Below are positions 27,224 through 37,302 of a stretch of 64,000 nt of DNA, piece after piece; the stretch's first letter is position 1; every line of letters begins with the position of its first letter. A program made the translations under genes and the position numbers. The notes under the pieces were generated by a model. The model made no database searches. It had not been told where the DNA came from and saw only the letters and a list, made by a program, of their open reading frames with translations. The stretch is from Mycobacterium adipatum (GTDB lineage: Bacteria; Actinomycetota; Actinomycetes; Mycobacteriales; Mycobacteriaceae), in NCBI RefSeq assembly GCF_001644575.1, contig NZ_CP015596.1, positions 1 through 64,000 on the forward strand, read 5' to 3'.

Positions 27224-28882
27224 CTACTTCAGCGCCAGCGCCGACCAGTCCTGGTTGAACAGGAGATGATGGTAGGCCTTGTCGAAGTCGATCCGGTCGG
27301 AGACGAAGGTGGTGAACTGTTCGTTGCCGTACGGCGCCCACGCGGCCCGCTCCATATAGGCCTTGTCCAACGCGGCGTATTGAGCCTCGGTATCACCCTC
27401 GGTGAGCTGCTTGGTCAGCAGCTCGTCCATCTTGGCGTCCAGCTCCGGGTAGGACGCGCGGGAGAAGTTGTTGCCGTTGGTGGGCAGGATCGCGTCGCTG
27501 TTGAGCAGCGGCCGGAAGAAGTCGTCCGGATGCGGGAAGTCCTGGAACCAGTTGCCGAACCCGGTATCCAGGTCCGGGGTCGACTGGTTGCCGATCGTGG
27601 TGAAGTACACGTCACCGGCGATCACCTTCAGCGTCGCGTTGAAGCCCAGCTGGTTGAGCACGTCGTGGTAGTACTCACCGATCCGCTTGCGGTCGGGCTC
27701 GTCGTTGGTCCACACCGTGATATCGCGGTCCGCCGGGTTCGCCTCGGCCAGCAGCGCTTTGGCCTTGTTCATATCCGGCCCCGGGTAAAGCTTGTATTCT
27801 TCGTAGCCCGGCATGCCCGGCGGCAGGATCTGCTGCGTCGGGTGCAGCCGCCCGCCGAACACCCGGTTGAGCGCTTCGGGGTCGATGGCGTAGTTGACGG
27901 CCTGACGCACCCGCACATCGTTGAACGGCGCGGTCTGGTTGTTCATCCAGAAGTAGTAGGTATTGATCGACTCCTCCATCCGGAACCGATCGCCGAAGCG
28001 GGTTTTGACCTCCTGCAGGCGGTCCGCGTCCGGCGGGTCGACCATGAAGTCGATGGTGTTCTGCTCGACACCGGTGACCTGAGCGGAGTTGCTCTTGTTC
28101 TGGGTCACCACGATCTTGTCGACATTGGCATCGGCGACCTCGGTGGCCCCGGCATCGAGCACGCTCTGGAAGTTCGGGTTGCGCTCCATCGTCATGCTCT
28201 GCGGGGCTTCCACGCTCGTGATCATGAACGGTCCGCTCGATGGGGGCGGATTGTTCGTCGCGTCATCGGCGAGCGGGGTGCTCGCCGGCACGGGCGCCGC
28301 GAACGGCAATCCCAGCACGTTCTCGAAGGTTCCGTTCGGGGCGTCCAGCGTGATGGTGATATCGCCGGTGGCATCGTCGGTGACGATCCCGGAGATGGTG
28401 TCGGCGGTGCCGTCGGCGTATGCGGGCGCACCGACGATGCCCGAGTAGAACACCGAACCACCCGAGTCCGCCTTGAACAGCCGCTGAATGGCGTAGGTGA
28501 AGTCCGAGGCCTTGATCGGTGTGCCGTCGGAGAACTTCATGCCCGACCGCAGCTTCAACTTGTAGGTCTTGCCGTCGTCCGAGATCTCAGGCATCGCTTC
28601 GGCGAGACCCGGCACCACCGCGGTGCCCTCTTCTCCCCTGGCGTGTTTATAGGTCAGTAGCGGCGTGTAGACGTTGTAGAGCACCTCCCACCCTTCGAGG
28701 GTGTAGGACAGCTGCGGGTCGATGTAATCCGGGAAGGATGTCATCGAGATGTTGATCTCACCCCCGCCACCGGAGGCGCCGGAGCCGTCGTCGCTGCCGC
28801 ACGCGGCGACCCCGAAGACGGCGACGGCGGAGATACAGGACAGGACAGTTACCTTGCGCAGGGCTGTGCGCAGCTTGCTCAT
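27224..28882 (-). CDS. Peptide ABC transporter substrate-binding lipoprotein (DppA/OppA type)
   Basis: A 552-residue lipoprotein with signal peptide and lipobox GVAAC (lipid-modified Cys about 28), then a Gly/Ser linker and an SBP_bac_5 domain: EGWEVLYNVYTPLLTY, YKLKLRSGMKFSDGTPI and VRQAVNYAIDPEALNRV. It captures peptides outside the membrane for the permease-ATPase complex encoded downstream. It is the first gene of the operon, so the 184-bp gap before it should hold the promoter. Confidence 0.93.
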   Translation of the reverse strand: MSKLRTALRKVTVLSCISAVAVFGVAACGSDDGSGASGGGGEINISMTSFPDYIDPQLSYTLEGWEVLYNVYTPLLTYKHARGEEGTAVVPGLAEAMPEISDDGKTYKLKLRSGMKFSDGTPIKASDFTYAIQRLFKADSGGSVFYSGIVGAPAYADGTADTISGIVTDDATGDITITLDAPNGTFENVLGLPFAAPVPASTPLADDATNNPPPSSGPFMITSVEAPQSMTMERNPNFQSVLDAGATEVADANVDKIVVTQNKSNSAQVTGVEQNTIDFMVDPPDADRLQEVKTRFGDRFRMEESINTYYFWMNNQTAPFNDVRVRQAVNYAIDPEALNRVFGGRLHPTQQILPPGMPGYEEYKLYPGPDMNKAKALLAEANPADRDITVWTNDEPDRKRIGEYYHDVLNQLGFNATLKVIAGDVYFTTIGNQSTPDLDTGFGNWFQDFPHPDDFFRPLLNSDAILPTNGNNFSRASYPELDAKMDELLTKQLTEGDTEAQYAALDKAYMERAAWAPYGNEQFTTFVSDRIDFDKAYHHLLFNQDWSALALK

Positions 28883-29066
28883 CTGGCTCCCTCAGTTCGC
28901 GGCACGGGCGAGTCCCGTCCACGTTTACGCCTCAAAAGCGATCCGGGTAGCCATCTTGGACGGAAATCTAAGAGATGGCATCCCGAATGGCGTAAATTTT
29001 ATGGTCTCTCAGGTGATTGGCAGGAAACATTCCTGTAATTAACGCGGACAAAAGTTTGGGTGAGCG

Positions 29067-30737
29067 TCAGGGGCGGATCAGGATCCCGTCCTCGGAGGCC
29101 GCCTGCAGCAGTTGTTGAATCGTCAGTTCCCCGTAGCCGGTGTGCACCGTGCCCTGCCCGGTCCCCAGCCACGGCACCACACCGGGGTCGGGATCGACGT
29201 CGAGGTGATACGCCTGCACCCCCATCAGGTGGTACTGGAAGAAGTTGCCCAGAAAGTCCACCGCGAAGATGAGGCTGCCGATCAGGCTCTTGCCCCACAT
29301 CGCCGAGGCATTGACCATCGGGTTCATCGCCGCGCGGTCACCGATCACCACGATCGGCCCGTAGTGCGGTTTGGCGCCGCCGCCGGGCACATAGGACGGG
29401 AAGAACGGTTGCAGCCCAGGCAGATCGGTGGCCATGAATGCCGCCGGGCTGCCGTACTGGGCGATGTTGACGAAGTTCGTGTCGGCGCCGTTGCCGGCCA
29501 CCTTGGTGTTCAGGCCGGGTGACTCGAACCCGATGCCGGCCAGACCCGTGCGCTGCGCGACGAACTGGGCCTGCCAGCCACCCAACGAATGACCGGTGAC
29601 GAAGACGTCGTCGGCCGCATATCCCTGCAGCGCGGCTTCCTCCTGGACCCGACGCGCGAAGCGCAGCGCGTCGTAGAACGCCAGCGGCGTTGTCCCGGTG
29701 AGGATCACCTGCATGTCCGCGGCGATCTGAGCCAGCGTGATCAGCGGGTTGATCAATAGGTTCGTGCCGCCGGTGGTGCCCTGATAGGCGATGATGATCT
29801 GGCCCTGCGGGGTCACCCACGCCTTACCGGACATACCGGAGAAGACGTTGGTCGACTGCAGCTGGAAGCCGTTGACGGTGAGGGGCACCATACCGCCGGG
29901 TGTCGTGCCCCAGCCGTACGCGGCCGTCGACGCGTTGAGGAACTGGGCCACGGTGGGGGTCGGCCGGTCGGTGGGGCCGGTATAGGTCATGGTGGGCAGC
30001 ACCGGCTGCACCGCCGGTGTCCGGTGCAGACCCACCAATCGTTCGATCTCGCGGAACGCGGCGAACAGCAGGTCGTTGATGGGCGCGATGTTGAACGGGC
30101 TGCGCGGGCCGACCGCGGAGGTGAGGTCGAGGAACTGCAGCACCGCGTTGACGATGCGGCCGGGCAGTTCGAGCACCTGCGCGATCGGTGAGAGCGGCTT
30201 GGGCGGAACGGGTGTCGTGACCTGGACCGCGGCCGACGCGAGGGCACCCGCCAGCGCGGGGGCCGCGATCTCAGCCGCCGCGTCAGCCGTCGGCTCAGGT
30301 GAAACCGGCTGCGGAGTCGGGTCCGCGATGGCCACCGCACCGGCCCCCGCGATGGCCACCGCGCTGTCGGCCGCGGCGCGTGCGGTGCGCACGGAGCGCT
30401 CGACCCGGCGGGTCGTCAGCGGCTGGCCACGGTCCAATCTCGGCCCGGCGCCGGCGCGCTTGGGATCCGTCTTCGGTTGCAGGGCCGCGGTGCGCGGCTG
30501 ACCCGACGTGTCCTCTGCCTCGTCCGCGCGTTCCGTACCGGGCGTACTCGGTGCCGCGGGGCCGCCGGAGGTCGACGGGGAATCGCTCGAGGTGGCGTCG
30601 TGCGAGGTGGACGCGGGGTCGCCGGTGTCGGCCCAGGCCACGCCGTGCACGGGTGCGACCACCAGGCCCGCACTCATCGCCATGGCCGCCAGGCCGTAGC
30701 GCCACGACTTGGCCGTCACATGCCTCTCGGCGTTCAT
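29067..30737 (-). CDS. Secreted lipase/esterase (alpha/beta hydrolase) with low-complexity N-terminal region
   Basis: A 556-residue protein with a Sec signal (about 1-36, ending GVAWA), then about 120 residues of Ser/Thr/Pro/Ala-rich sequence, then a class 3 lipase-like hydrolase. The nucleophile elbow is VTGHSLGGWQAQF, preceded by AYQGTTGG (oxyanion region); AYHLDVDPDP may hold the catalytic His. The ATG at 30737 (MNAERHV) is chosen for the G-rich ribosome site GGGGGG upstream. Wall-associated or secreted lipid or ester hydrolysis is likely; the substrate is unknown. Confidence 0.82.
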   Translation of the reverse strand: MNAERHVTAKSWRYGLAAMAMSAGLVVAPVHGVAWADTGDPASTSHDATSSDSPSTSGGPAAPSTPGTERADEAEDTSGQPRTAALQPKTDPKRAGAGPRLDRGQPLTTRRVERSVRTARAAADSAVAIAGAGAVAIADPTPQPVSPEPTADAAAEIAAPALAGALASAAVQVTTPVPPKPLSPIAQVLELPGRIVNAVLQFLDLTSAVGPRSPFNIAPINDLLFAAFREIERLVGLHRTPAVQPVLPTMTYTGPTDRPTPTVAQFLNASTAAYGWGTTPGGMVPLTVNGFQLQSTNVFSGMSGKAWVTPQGQIIIAYQGTTGGTNLLINPLITLAQIAADMQVILTGTTPLAFYDALRFARRVQEEAALQGYAADDVFVTGHSLGGWQAQFVAQRTGLAGIGFESPGLNTKVAGNGADTNFVNIAQYGSPAAFMATDLPGLQPFFPSYVPGGGAKPHYGPIVVIGDRAAMNPMVNASAMWGKSLIGSLIFAVDFLGNFFQYHLMGVQAYHLDVDPDPGVVPWLGTGQGTVHTGYGELTIQQLLQAASEDGILIRP

Positions 30738-30831
30738 CGCCGCCCCCCTATGCCCTGACAACATGCGATGTCATGTGGAGGCTAGGTCACCGCGGCCCGC
30801 GCCAGGGACGTTTTCGCCAGGGACGGCCGGA

Positions 30832-32652
30832 TCAGCCGTCCAACGCCCGGTTGAGATTCATCGCCGCGCTGATCAAGGCCAGGTGCGTGAAGGCCTGCGG
30901 GAAGTTCCCGACCTGGTCGCCCGTCGCGGAGACCTGTTCGGCGTACAGCCCGACATGGTTGGCGTAGGTGAACATCTTCTCCAGCGCCAGCTGCGCGTCG
31001 GCGAGCCGCCCGGCCCGGGTGAGCGCCTCGACGTACCAGAACGAGCAGATCGAGAAGGTGCCCTCCCTGCCATCGAGGCCGTCGGTGCCCGGTTCGTAAC
31101 GGAACACCAGACTGTCGGTGACAAGGTGCTCTTCGACAGCGGCCAGCGTCGACAGGAACCGCGGATCGGCCGGCGACAGGAACTTCACCATCGGCATCAG
31201 CAGCACGCCCGCGTCGAGATCGGTCCCACCTTCGATCCGCGTGAACGCCTGGAGGTCCGGATTCCACGATTTGGTCATGATGCGGTCATAGATCTCGTCG
31301 CGCGCCGCACCCCAGGCCACCAGATCACCGGGAAGCCCCCGTGCCCGGGCGATGCGGATGGCGCGCTCGATGGCCACCCAGCACATCAAACGCGACGTGG
31401 TGTAGGGCAGCGGTTCGTCGCGAACCTCCCACATGCCCGCGTCGGGGCAATCCCAGTTCTCCGCGACCCAGTCGACGATCCGCCGGACATCGCACCACGC
31501 ATCGTGGCTGATTCCGGGGCCGTACTTGTTGAACAGGTAGACCGAATCGATGATCTCGCCGTAGATGTCGAGCTGCAACTGGTGGGCGGCGGCGTTGCCG
31601 ACCCGGACGGGACGCGATCCCCGATGCCCCGAAAGGTGCGGCAGTTCCTGTTCCTCGGGAAGGTCACCGTCGATGTCGTAGAGCACCCGCAGCGGGCCGA
31701 GGCGGCGGTCCTCGTCACCATCGCGCTGCCCCATCCGCTCGGACAGCCAGCGGGTGAATTCGCTTGCCTCGTTGACGAATCCGAGGCGCAGCAGCGCGTA
31801 CAGGCTGAACCCGGCATCACGAATCCACACGTAGCGGTAGTCCCAGTTGCGACTGCCGCCGATCGGTGCAGGCAGGCTGGTGGTCGGTGCGGCGATGATC
31901 GCGCCGCTGGGCTCGTGGGTGAGCAGTTTGAGCGTGATGGCCGAGCGGTGCACCGTCTCACGCCAGCGTCCGGTGTAGGTCGAGGTCGCGATCCACTCGC
32001 GCCAGAACGTTGTGGTCGCGTCGAGTAGCGCATCCGTGCGGTCCATCGAGTCGGCAGTGACCTCGTCACCGCTACCGAGCATCTCCAACACGAACAATGC
32101 GGTGTCACCGGTGCTGAGCTCGAAATCGGCTGTCACAATGCTGTTCTCGCCGCTTTCATCGATGGCCAAGTCGGTGGAGGCAGACAACCCCAGCCGTACC
32201 CCGTCCCCGGTGACCAGCACCCCGTCCCCGGAACGCTGCGCGGTACACGATTGACGCGCGTAATCGGGCCGCGCGTCCAGTCGCATCTGCAACTTCAGGC
32301 ATCCGCGCACCCCGCTGATCCGCCGCACCAGCCGCTGTCGGTGTTCAGGTTCGTCGGGCGAGATCACCGGCATGAAGTCATGTACCTCGACGACGCCGTC
32401 ATCGGTCAGAAATCGGGTGATCAGCACCGCGGTATCGGGGTAGTAGAACTGCTGGGTGCGGGTGACAGCGGTGGTGGGTGTCAATTGCCAACTGCCACCG
32501 CGGTCTTGATCCAGGATCGATCCGAACACACTGGGCGAGTCGAATCTCGGCGCACAGAACCAGTCGATGGTTCCGTCGGTGCCGACCAGCGCACAGGTGC
32601 GCAGATCGCCGATCAGCCCATGCTGGGAGATCGCGAGTGGACGCTCACTCAT
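30832..32652 (-). CDS. Glycoside hydrolase family 15 protein (trehalase/glucoamylase-like)
   Basis: A 606-residue protein with the N-terminal beta domain ([20 protein letters not shown]) and the (alpha/alpha)6 catalytic barrel of GH15 ([20 protein letters not shown]). [12 protein letters not shown] and [12 protein letters not shown] lie where the general acid and base glutamates are placed in the family. Mycobacterial GH15 members include an unusual trehalase, and this is somewhat shorter. It has no signal peptide, so it should act in the cytoplasm. It overlaps the zwf stop by 8 bp, suggesting joint expression. Confidence 0.88.
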   Translation of the reverse strand: MSERPLAISQHGLIGDLRTCALVGTDGTIDWFCAPRFDSPSVFGSILDQDRGGSWQLTPTTAVTRTQQFYYPDTAVLITRFLTDDGVVEVHDFMPVISPDEPEHRQRLVRRISGVRGCLKLQMRLDARPDYARQSCTAQRSGDGVLVTGDGVRLGLSASTDLAIDESGENSIVTADFELSTGDTALFVLEMLGSGDEVTADSMDRTDALLDATTTFWREWIATSTYTGRWRETVHRSAITLKLLTHEPSGAIIAAPTTSLPAPIGGSRNWDYRYVWIRDAGFSLYALLRLGFVNEASEFTRWLSERMGQRDGDEDRRLGPLRVLYDIDGDLPEEQELPHLSGHRGSRPVRVGNAAAHQLQLDIYGEIIDSVYLFNKYGPGISHDAWCDVRRIVDWVAENWDCPDAGMWEVRDEPLPYTTSRLMCWVAIERAIRIARARGLPGDLVAWGAARDEIYDRIMTKSWNPDLQAFTRIEGGTDLDAGVLLMPMVKFLSPADPRFLSTLAAVEEHLVTDSLVFRYEPGTDGLDGREGTFSICSFWYVEALTRAGRLADAQLALEKMFTYANHVGLYAEQVSATGDQVGNFPQAFTHLALISAAMNLNRALDG

Positions 32653-34045
32653 CGGGTAGCCACCAGTCGGTCAGCGCCAGCGCTTCTTTGGGGCCCCACG
32701 ACCCTTGCGCATAGGGCTGCGCGGCCGGCGGTGCGTCGAGCACCGGCTGGCACACCTGCCAGAGCCGATCCACCTCGTCGGAGCGGGTGAACAGCGTCTG
32801 GTCGCCGCGGATGACGTCGAGCAGCAGCCGCTCGTAGGCCTCCAAAGGAACCTCGTCGGACACCGTGTCACCGACATCGAAGCTCAGGTCGACCGGCATC
32901 AACTCAAGCTCCGGACCGGGACGCTTGGCAAGCAGCCGGCCGCCGATCGCGGGTTCATCGGTCAGCTCCAGAACAAGCCTGTTCGGACCATGCCCGTCGC
33001 CACCGAAGGGACCCGCGCTCGGAGCCCGGAACGTCAGCGTGACGGTGCGGCGGGTGTCGCCCAACGTCTTGCCGGTCCGTAGATAGAACGGCACGTCCTG
33101 CCAGCGTGGGGTGTCGACGAAAGCCTCCAATGCCACAAACGTCTCAACCGCCGAATCGTCTGAGACATCCTCCTCGTTGCGGTAGCCGTCGTACTGACCG
33201 AACACCACACGGTCCGGATCGAAGGGGCGCAATGCCTCGAACACCGCGGCTTTCGCATCGCGCAACGACACCGCGTCGACACGTGGCGGTGGCTCCATCG
33301 CGACGAAACCGAGCACCTGACACAGGTGGGTGGTGATCATGTCGCGAAAGCAGCCGGTCGATTCATAGAAACTGCCGCGGCCCTCGATGCTGAGTTCCTC
33401 GGGCACGTCTATCTGCACCGACTCCAGATGCTCGCGGTCCCAGGCGGACTCGATCAAACCGTTGGCGAAGCGCAGCGCCAGAATATTCTGCACCGCTTCC
33501 TTCCCCAGGAAGTGGTCGATGCGATACACCCGGTCCTCGTCGGCAATCCGCTTGAGCGCCGCATCCAGATCACGCGAGGACGCCAGGTCGGTGCCGAAGG
33601 GCTTCTCGACCACGATACGAGCGTCCTCGGCCAGCCCCTCACGGCCGAGCATGTCGATCATGGACTGCATGGCCTCGGGCGGAACCGACAGATAGATCAC
33701 CACCCGCGCATCGTTGCCGAGCTTCTCCCGTACCTCGCGCACCACCGAAGCCAGGTCGGCGCCGTCATCGGCGTCAGATATCTGGAACCTTATCCGGGAC
33801 AACAGATCCGACAGGACATCATCGTCCAGGGTGTCGGACGACCCGCGTAGAGCGGTGGCGATGTCGTCGCGAAACTCGTCATCACTGCCCGGTGAATGGC
33901 GGCCTGATCCGATCACGGCGTAGTCGGTGGGCAGCCGCTTGGTCGCCGCAAGACGATACAGACCGGGAAACAACTTTCGCCGGGCCAGATCGCCGGTGGC
34001 GCCGAACACCACAAAGACATGCGGGCTCAGTTCCGGGCGGGACAC
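32645..34045 (-). CDS. zwf: Glucose-6-phosphate dehydrogenase
   Basis: A 466-residue enzyme that oxidises glucose-6-phosphate to 6-phosphogluconolactone with NADP+ or NAD+. The N-terminal coenzyme fingerprint is [17 protein letters not shown], and the active-site signature is [13 protein letters not shown] with the conserved His-Lys. It sits apart from the usual pentose-phosphate cluster and overlaps the GH15 gene, so it may be a second paralogue linked to sugar released by that hydrolase. Confidence 0.95.
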   Translation of the reverse strand: MSRPELSPHVFVVFGATGDLARRKLFPGLYRLAATKRLPTDYAVIGSGRHSPGSDDEFRDDIATALRGSSDTLDDDVLSDLLSRIRFQISDADDGADLASVVREVREKLGNDARVVIYLSVPPEAMQSMIDMLGREGLAEDARIVVEKPFGTDLASSRDLDAALKRIADEDRVYRIDHFLGKEAVQNILALRFANGLIESAWDREHLESVQIDVPEELSIEGRGSFYESTGCFRDMITTHLCQVLGFVAMEPPPRVDAVSLRDAKAAVFEALRPFDPDRVVFGQYDGYRNEEDVSDDSAVETFVALEAFVDTPRWQDVPFYLRTGKTLGDTRRTVTLTFRAPSAGPFGGDGHGPNRLVLELTDEPAIGGRLLAKRPGPELELMPVDLSFDVGDTVSDEVPLEAYERLLLDVIRGDQTLFTRSDEVDRLWQVCQPVLDAPPAAQPYAQGSWGPKEALALTDWWLPDE

Positions 34046-34121
34046 CGGGACTTAATGCCCGGTAGACACCCTCGGCTAAACACCAGGCCATGATCACCAC
34101 ATACGCGGCAACAACACTCGA

Positions 34122-35528
34122 TCAGGTCAACGTGGCGCCGGCCGGCTTCCACAACAGCGCCCCGATCGCCAGGCCGACGAACGGCACCGCGGCCAGGATC
34201 GTACTGAGCGCGGCGCTGCCACCGGTGACGAGGGTGAAGTTGGACAACACCAGCCACAGGCTGGCGAGCAGACCCAGCACGGCCAGCACGGGAGCGATCC
34301 GGGTTCGCCACACCGCCGTGCCGCCGAGCTCGCGGTTCTTGAGGAAGAAGACCAGCACCGCCACCGATGTGGTCAGCATCAGCAGCACCATGCCGACGGT
34401 GGCGACACCCGCCATGGAACCGAAAACACCGACCAGGGGATCGATTCCGAGGATCGCCAGGATGGCGACGATGATCGCTGCCGTCACGGTCTGCACCACC
34501 GAGGAGAAGGCGGGGGACTCATGGCTGCCGTGCACCGTGCCGAGGCGAGCCGGCAGCAGACCCTTGCGCGACAACACGAACTGGTAGCGCGCGATCACGT
34601 TGTGGAAGGACAACACACAGGCGAAGAGACTGGTCAGCAGCAGAACGTTGACGATGTCGCGACCCGCACGGCCCAGTGTGGCATCGGTCGTGTCGAGCAG
34701 CATGTTGCCCTCGCCGTCGAGGGTCTGCTGCGCGGTGGCCGCCACCAGGTCCGGGCCGATCGCCACCACGAACGCCCACACGGTCAGTGTGTAGAACGCG
34801 CCGATCAGAAGAACGGCGGCGTAGGTGGCACGCGGAATCGTGCGCTCCGGGTCGCGGGCCTCGTCACGGAACACCGCGGTCGCCTCGAACCCGATGAAAC
34901 CGGTCAACGCGAACAGGATGGCGATGCCGATGGCGCCCTGGCCGAACTCCGCCGGGGTGAAGGAAGCGAAGGTGATGCCGGCCGGGCCCGGGTCGGCCAC
35001 GATCGCCAGGTTCAGGATGACCACGATGCCGATTTCCAGCGCCAGTGCCACGCCCAGCACCTTGGCACTCAGCTCGATATGGCGGTAGCCCAGCACGGCG
35101 ACGATTGCCAGCACCGCGAACGAATAGACGGGCCACGGGATGACGGGGCCGTTGTAGAACGCCACCGTGTCACCGATGGCCCAGCCGATGTATCCGTAGA
35201 TTCCGATCTGGATGGCGGTGTAGGCGATCAGCGCGACCACCGCGATCCCCTTGCCCATCCGCTCACCGAGACCGACTGTGACGTAGGAGAAGAAGGCGCC
35301 GGCCTCCGGAACATGCGGTGTCATCGTCACGAATCCGACGCTGAACACCAGCAGTACCAGCGAGGCCAACAGGAAGCCGACCGGAGCACCGGCACCGTTA
35401 CCCAGTCCCATGGCCAGCGGCATGTTACCGCCGATGACCGTCAGTGGGGCCGCCGCGGCGACGACCATGAAGACGATGCCGACGGGTCCGAGGCGCCCGG
35501 ACAGGCGCCGACTTTCGGTGGTGGTCAT
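34122..35528 (-). CDS. APC-family amino acid permease
   Basis: A 468-residue membrane protein with about 12 hydrophobic helices. The N-terminal VGIVFMVVAAAAPLTVIGGNMPLAM and the later ALTGFIGFEATAVFRDEARDPERTIPRA are typical of the APC superfamily. Substrate unknown. The start overlaps the P1 peptidase stop by 4 bp (35525-35528), so peptide cleavage and amino acid movement are probably linked. Confidence 0.88.
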   Translation of the reverse strand: MTTTESRRLSGRLGPVGIVFMVVAAAAPLTVIGGNMPLAMGLGNGAGAPVGFLLASLVLLVFSVGFVTMTPHVPEAGAFFSYVTVGLGERMGKGIAVVALIAYTAIQIGIYGYIGWAIGDTVAFYNGPVIPWPVYSFAVLAIVAVLGYRHIELSAKVLGVALALEIGIVVILNLAIVADPGPAGITFASFTPAEFGQGAIGIAILFALTGFIGFEATAVFRDEARDPERTIPRATYAAVLLIGAFYTLTVWAFVVAIGPDLVAATAQQTLDGEGNMLLDTTDATLGRAGRDIVNVLLLTSLFACVLSFHNVIARYQFVLSRKGLLPARLGTVHGSHESPAFSSVVQTVTAAIIVAILAILGIDPLVGVFGSMAGVATVGMVLLMLTTSVAVLVFFLKNRELGGTAVWRTRIAPVLAVLGLLASLWLVLSNFTLVTGGSAALSTILAAVPFVGLAIGALLWKPAGATLT

Positions 35529-36583
35529 GGGCTCTCCTCAAGGGCCGATGTGAGCAATGCGTGGTCGATGGCGTGCACGGTGTATCCCCGGTGTCCGGTC
35601 ACCGTCTCGGCGGCGACCATGGCGTTGACGATGGCTTCCTCGGTGGCCTCGATGGTCAGGTCGAACAGCAGGTCCATCGCCTGCGGGCCCACCATGCGCA
35701 GCGGGATCTCCGGCGCCATCACGTCGGCGTCCGCGGTCATCCCGTAGGGCGGGATGCCGCGGTTGCCGGTGGCGAACGCCAGCATCAGGTCACCGCTGTA
35801 CTGCTCGCCGGTACCGCCGAGACGGCCGACGCCCAGTGCGCTGCGCTGGGCCAGCCGTCGACACTGGTGCGGCAGCAGCGGTGCGTCGGTCGCGACGATG
35901 ACGATGACGGACCCCGACCCCGGCGCATATCCGGGCGGATACGCCGGCAGCGGAACGTCGGGCTGCGTCACTGGCACGCCGTTGATCCGAAGGCGTTCGC
36001 GGCGACCGTGATTGGCCTGCACCAGAACTCCCACGGTGTATCCGTCGACCCGCGAGGCGGTGCCGATACCGCCCTTGAACTGGTGGCAGATCATCCCGGT
36101 ACCGCCACCGACATTGCCCTCGGCAACGGGCCCGCCGGATGCCGATGCCAGTGCCGCGCGCACGTGTTCGGAATGAACGTGAAAACCGTTGATATCGTTG
36201 AGGAAACCGTCGTAGGTCTCGCCTACCACCGGCAACGACCAGTACGCCCCGTCGCCGCGGACGCGCACCTGCTCGGCGACCAATGCGTCGCGCACCACGC
36301 CGACGCTGTGGGTGTTGGTGAGCCCGATCGCGGTGGTCAGTTCGCCGGATTCGCGAATCCACTCCAGTCCGGTCAGTTCGCCGCTGCCGTTGAGGACGTG
36401 GGAGCCCGCGAAGACCGGCTCGGTCCAGATGTCGTCGTGCGGGACGATCACGGTCACGCCGGTGTTGACGCCCTCGCCCTGCAGCGTGGTGTGGCCGACG
36501 CGCACACCCGGCACATCGGTGATGGCGTTGTGGGGTCCGGTCAGGTGCTTCCCGACGACCACCCCGAGATCTCTGGCACGCAT
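35525..36583 (-). CDS. P1-family (DmpA-like) aminopeptidase, Ntn-hydrolase fold
   Basis: A 352-residue protein of the self-cleaving DmpA/BapA family. ITDVPGVRVGHTTL and the Gly-rich GNVGGGTGMICHQFKGGIGTAS are typical. GEQYSGDLMLAFATGN resembles the region of the N-terminal nucleophile serine exposed after cleavage into two chains. Family members remove D-, beta- or L-amino acids from peptide or amide ends. It is co-transcribed with the APC permease and divergent from a TetR gene. Confidence 0.88.
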   Translation of the reverse strand: MRARDLGVVVGKHLTGPHNAITDVPGVRVGHTTLQGEGVNTGVTVIVPHDDIWTEPVFAGSHVLNGSGELTGLEWIRESGELTTAIGLTNTHSVGVVRDALVAEQVRVRGDGAYWSLPVVGETYDGFLNDINGFHVHSEHVRAALASASGGPVAEGNVGGGTGMICHQFKGGIGTASRVDGYTVGVLVQANHGRRERLRINGVPVTQPDVPLPAYPPGYAPGSGSVIVIVATDAPLLPHQCRRLAQRSALGVGRLGGTGEQYSGDLMLAFATGNRGIPPYGMTADADVMAPEIPLRMVGPQAMDLLFDLTIEATEEAIVNAMVAAETVTGHRGYTVHAIDHALLTSALEESP

Positions 36584-36602
36584 TGGTTTCTTTTCGTTCA
36601 GG

Positions 36603-36629
36603 AGTTATTTTCCTATTTGGAAAAGAACT
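36603..36629. promoter_or_regulatory. Likely TetR operator palindrome
   Basis: AGTTATTTTCC (36603-36613) and GGAAAAGAACT (36619-36629) are inverted with one mismatch around a 5-bp centre. It lies between the divergent peptidase-permease operon and the TetR gene. The A+T-rich site stands out from its surroundings. Confidence 0.6.
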
Positions 36630-36676
36630 ATGCGCCCGCGTGCGCCACCGCGCAACAGGAACGGCAAAATAGGGGC

Positions 36677-37288
36677 ATGGCGCGACCGAACCGGCAAGAG
36701 GAGCGACGTGGCGAAATCCTGGACGCGGCCATCGCCGTCATCGAGCGCCACGATCTGGCCACACTCAAGCTCGCCGATGTGGCCGCCGAGATCGGCCTGA
36801 CCACCAACGCGCTGCGGTACTACTTCAAGGACATGGCCGAACTCCTCTCCGAGCTGGCGCTTCGCTCCGATGTCCGGTTCTACGACGAGCGCCTGCGGCT
36901 CGGCACCCAGACCGACGACCCAGCCACCCAGCTCGCCTTGACCATGGCAGCCGGGTTGCCCACCGGACCCGAGGACGCCGAATGGCGCGCGATCTGGCGG
37001 GCCGTGCTGGCGGCGGGGTTCGAACTCGACCAACGCCGCGATGTGCAGGCGATCTATCACCGGCAGGTCGACCTCTACAGCGACCTGCTCACCGCCGGGG
37101 CCCAAGCGGGCGCCTTCCGGCTAGCCTCCCCCGCCCGCGATATCGCCATGACGCTGATGTCGATGGAGGACTATTTCGGCTACCGCATCGTCGCCCGCGA
37201 TCCGGCGCTGGACCGCCGCACCGCGCTGCGGCTGATGCGTGAGTACGCCCGACTGGCCACCGGCGCCGCGCTGCCCGACACGCTGTGA
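36677..37288 (+). CDS. TetR-family transcriptional regulator
   Basis: A 203-residue regulator. The N-terminal helix-turn-helix is RRGEILDAAIAVIERHD, then KLADVAAEIGLTTNALRYYF. The ligand domain is helical, as in TetR proteins with a C-terminal TetR_C domain. The ATG at 36677 is preceded by AGGGGC and fits the conserved N-terminus; longer in-frame readings run through the divergent peptidase gene and are not credible. It probably controls the peptidase-permease pair. Confidence 0.9.
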   Translation: MARPNRQEERRGEILDAAIAVIERHDLATLKLADVAAEIGLTTNALRYYFKDMAELLSELALRSDVRFYDERLRLGTQTDDPATQLALTMAAGLPTGPEDAEWRAIWRAVLAAGFELDQRRDVQAIYHRQVDLYSDLLTAGAQAGAFRLASPARDIAMTLMSMEDYFGYRIVARDPALDRRTALRLMREYARLATGAALPDTL

Positions 37289-37302
37289 CGCACGGTCACG
37301 TC

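Noticed and set aside
27266..28660. 464-codon + strand reading
   Set aside because: Antisense to the peptide-binding lipoprotein, which has an intact signal peptide and SBP domain.
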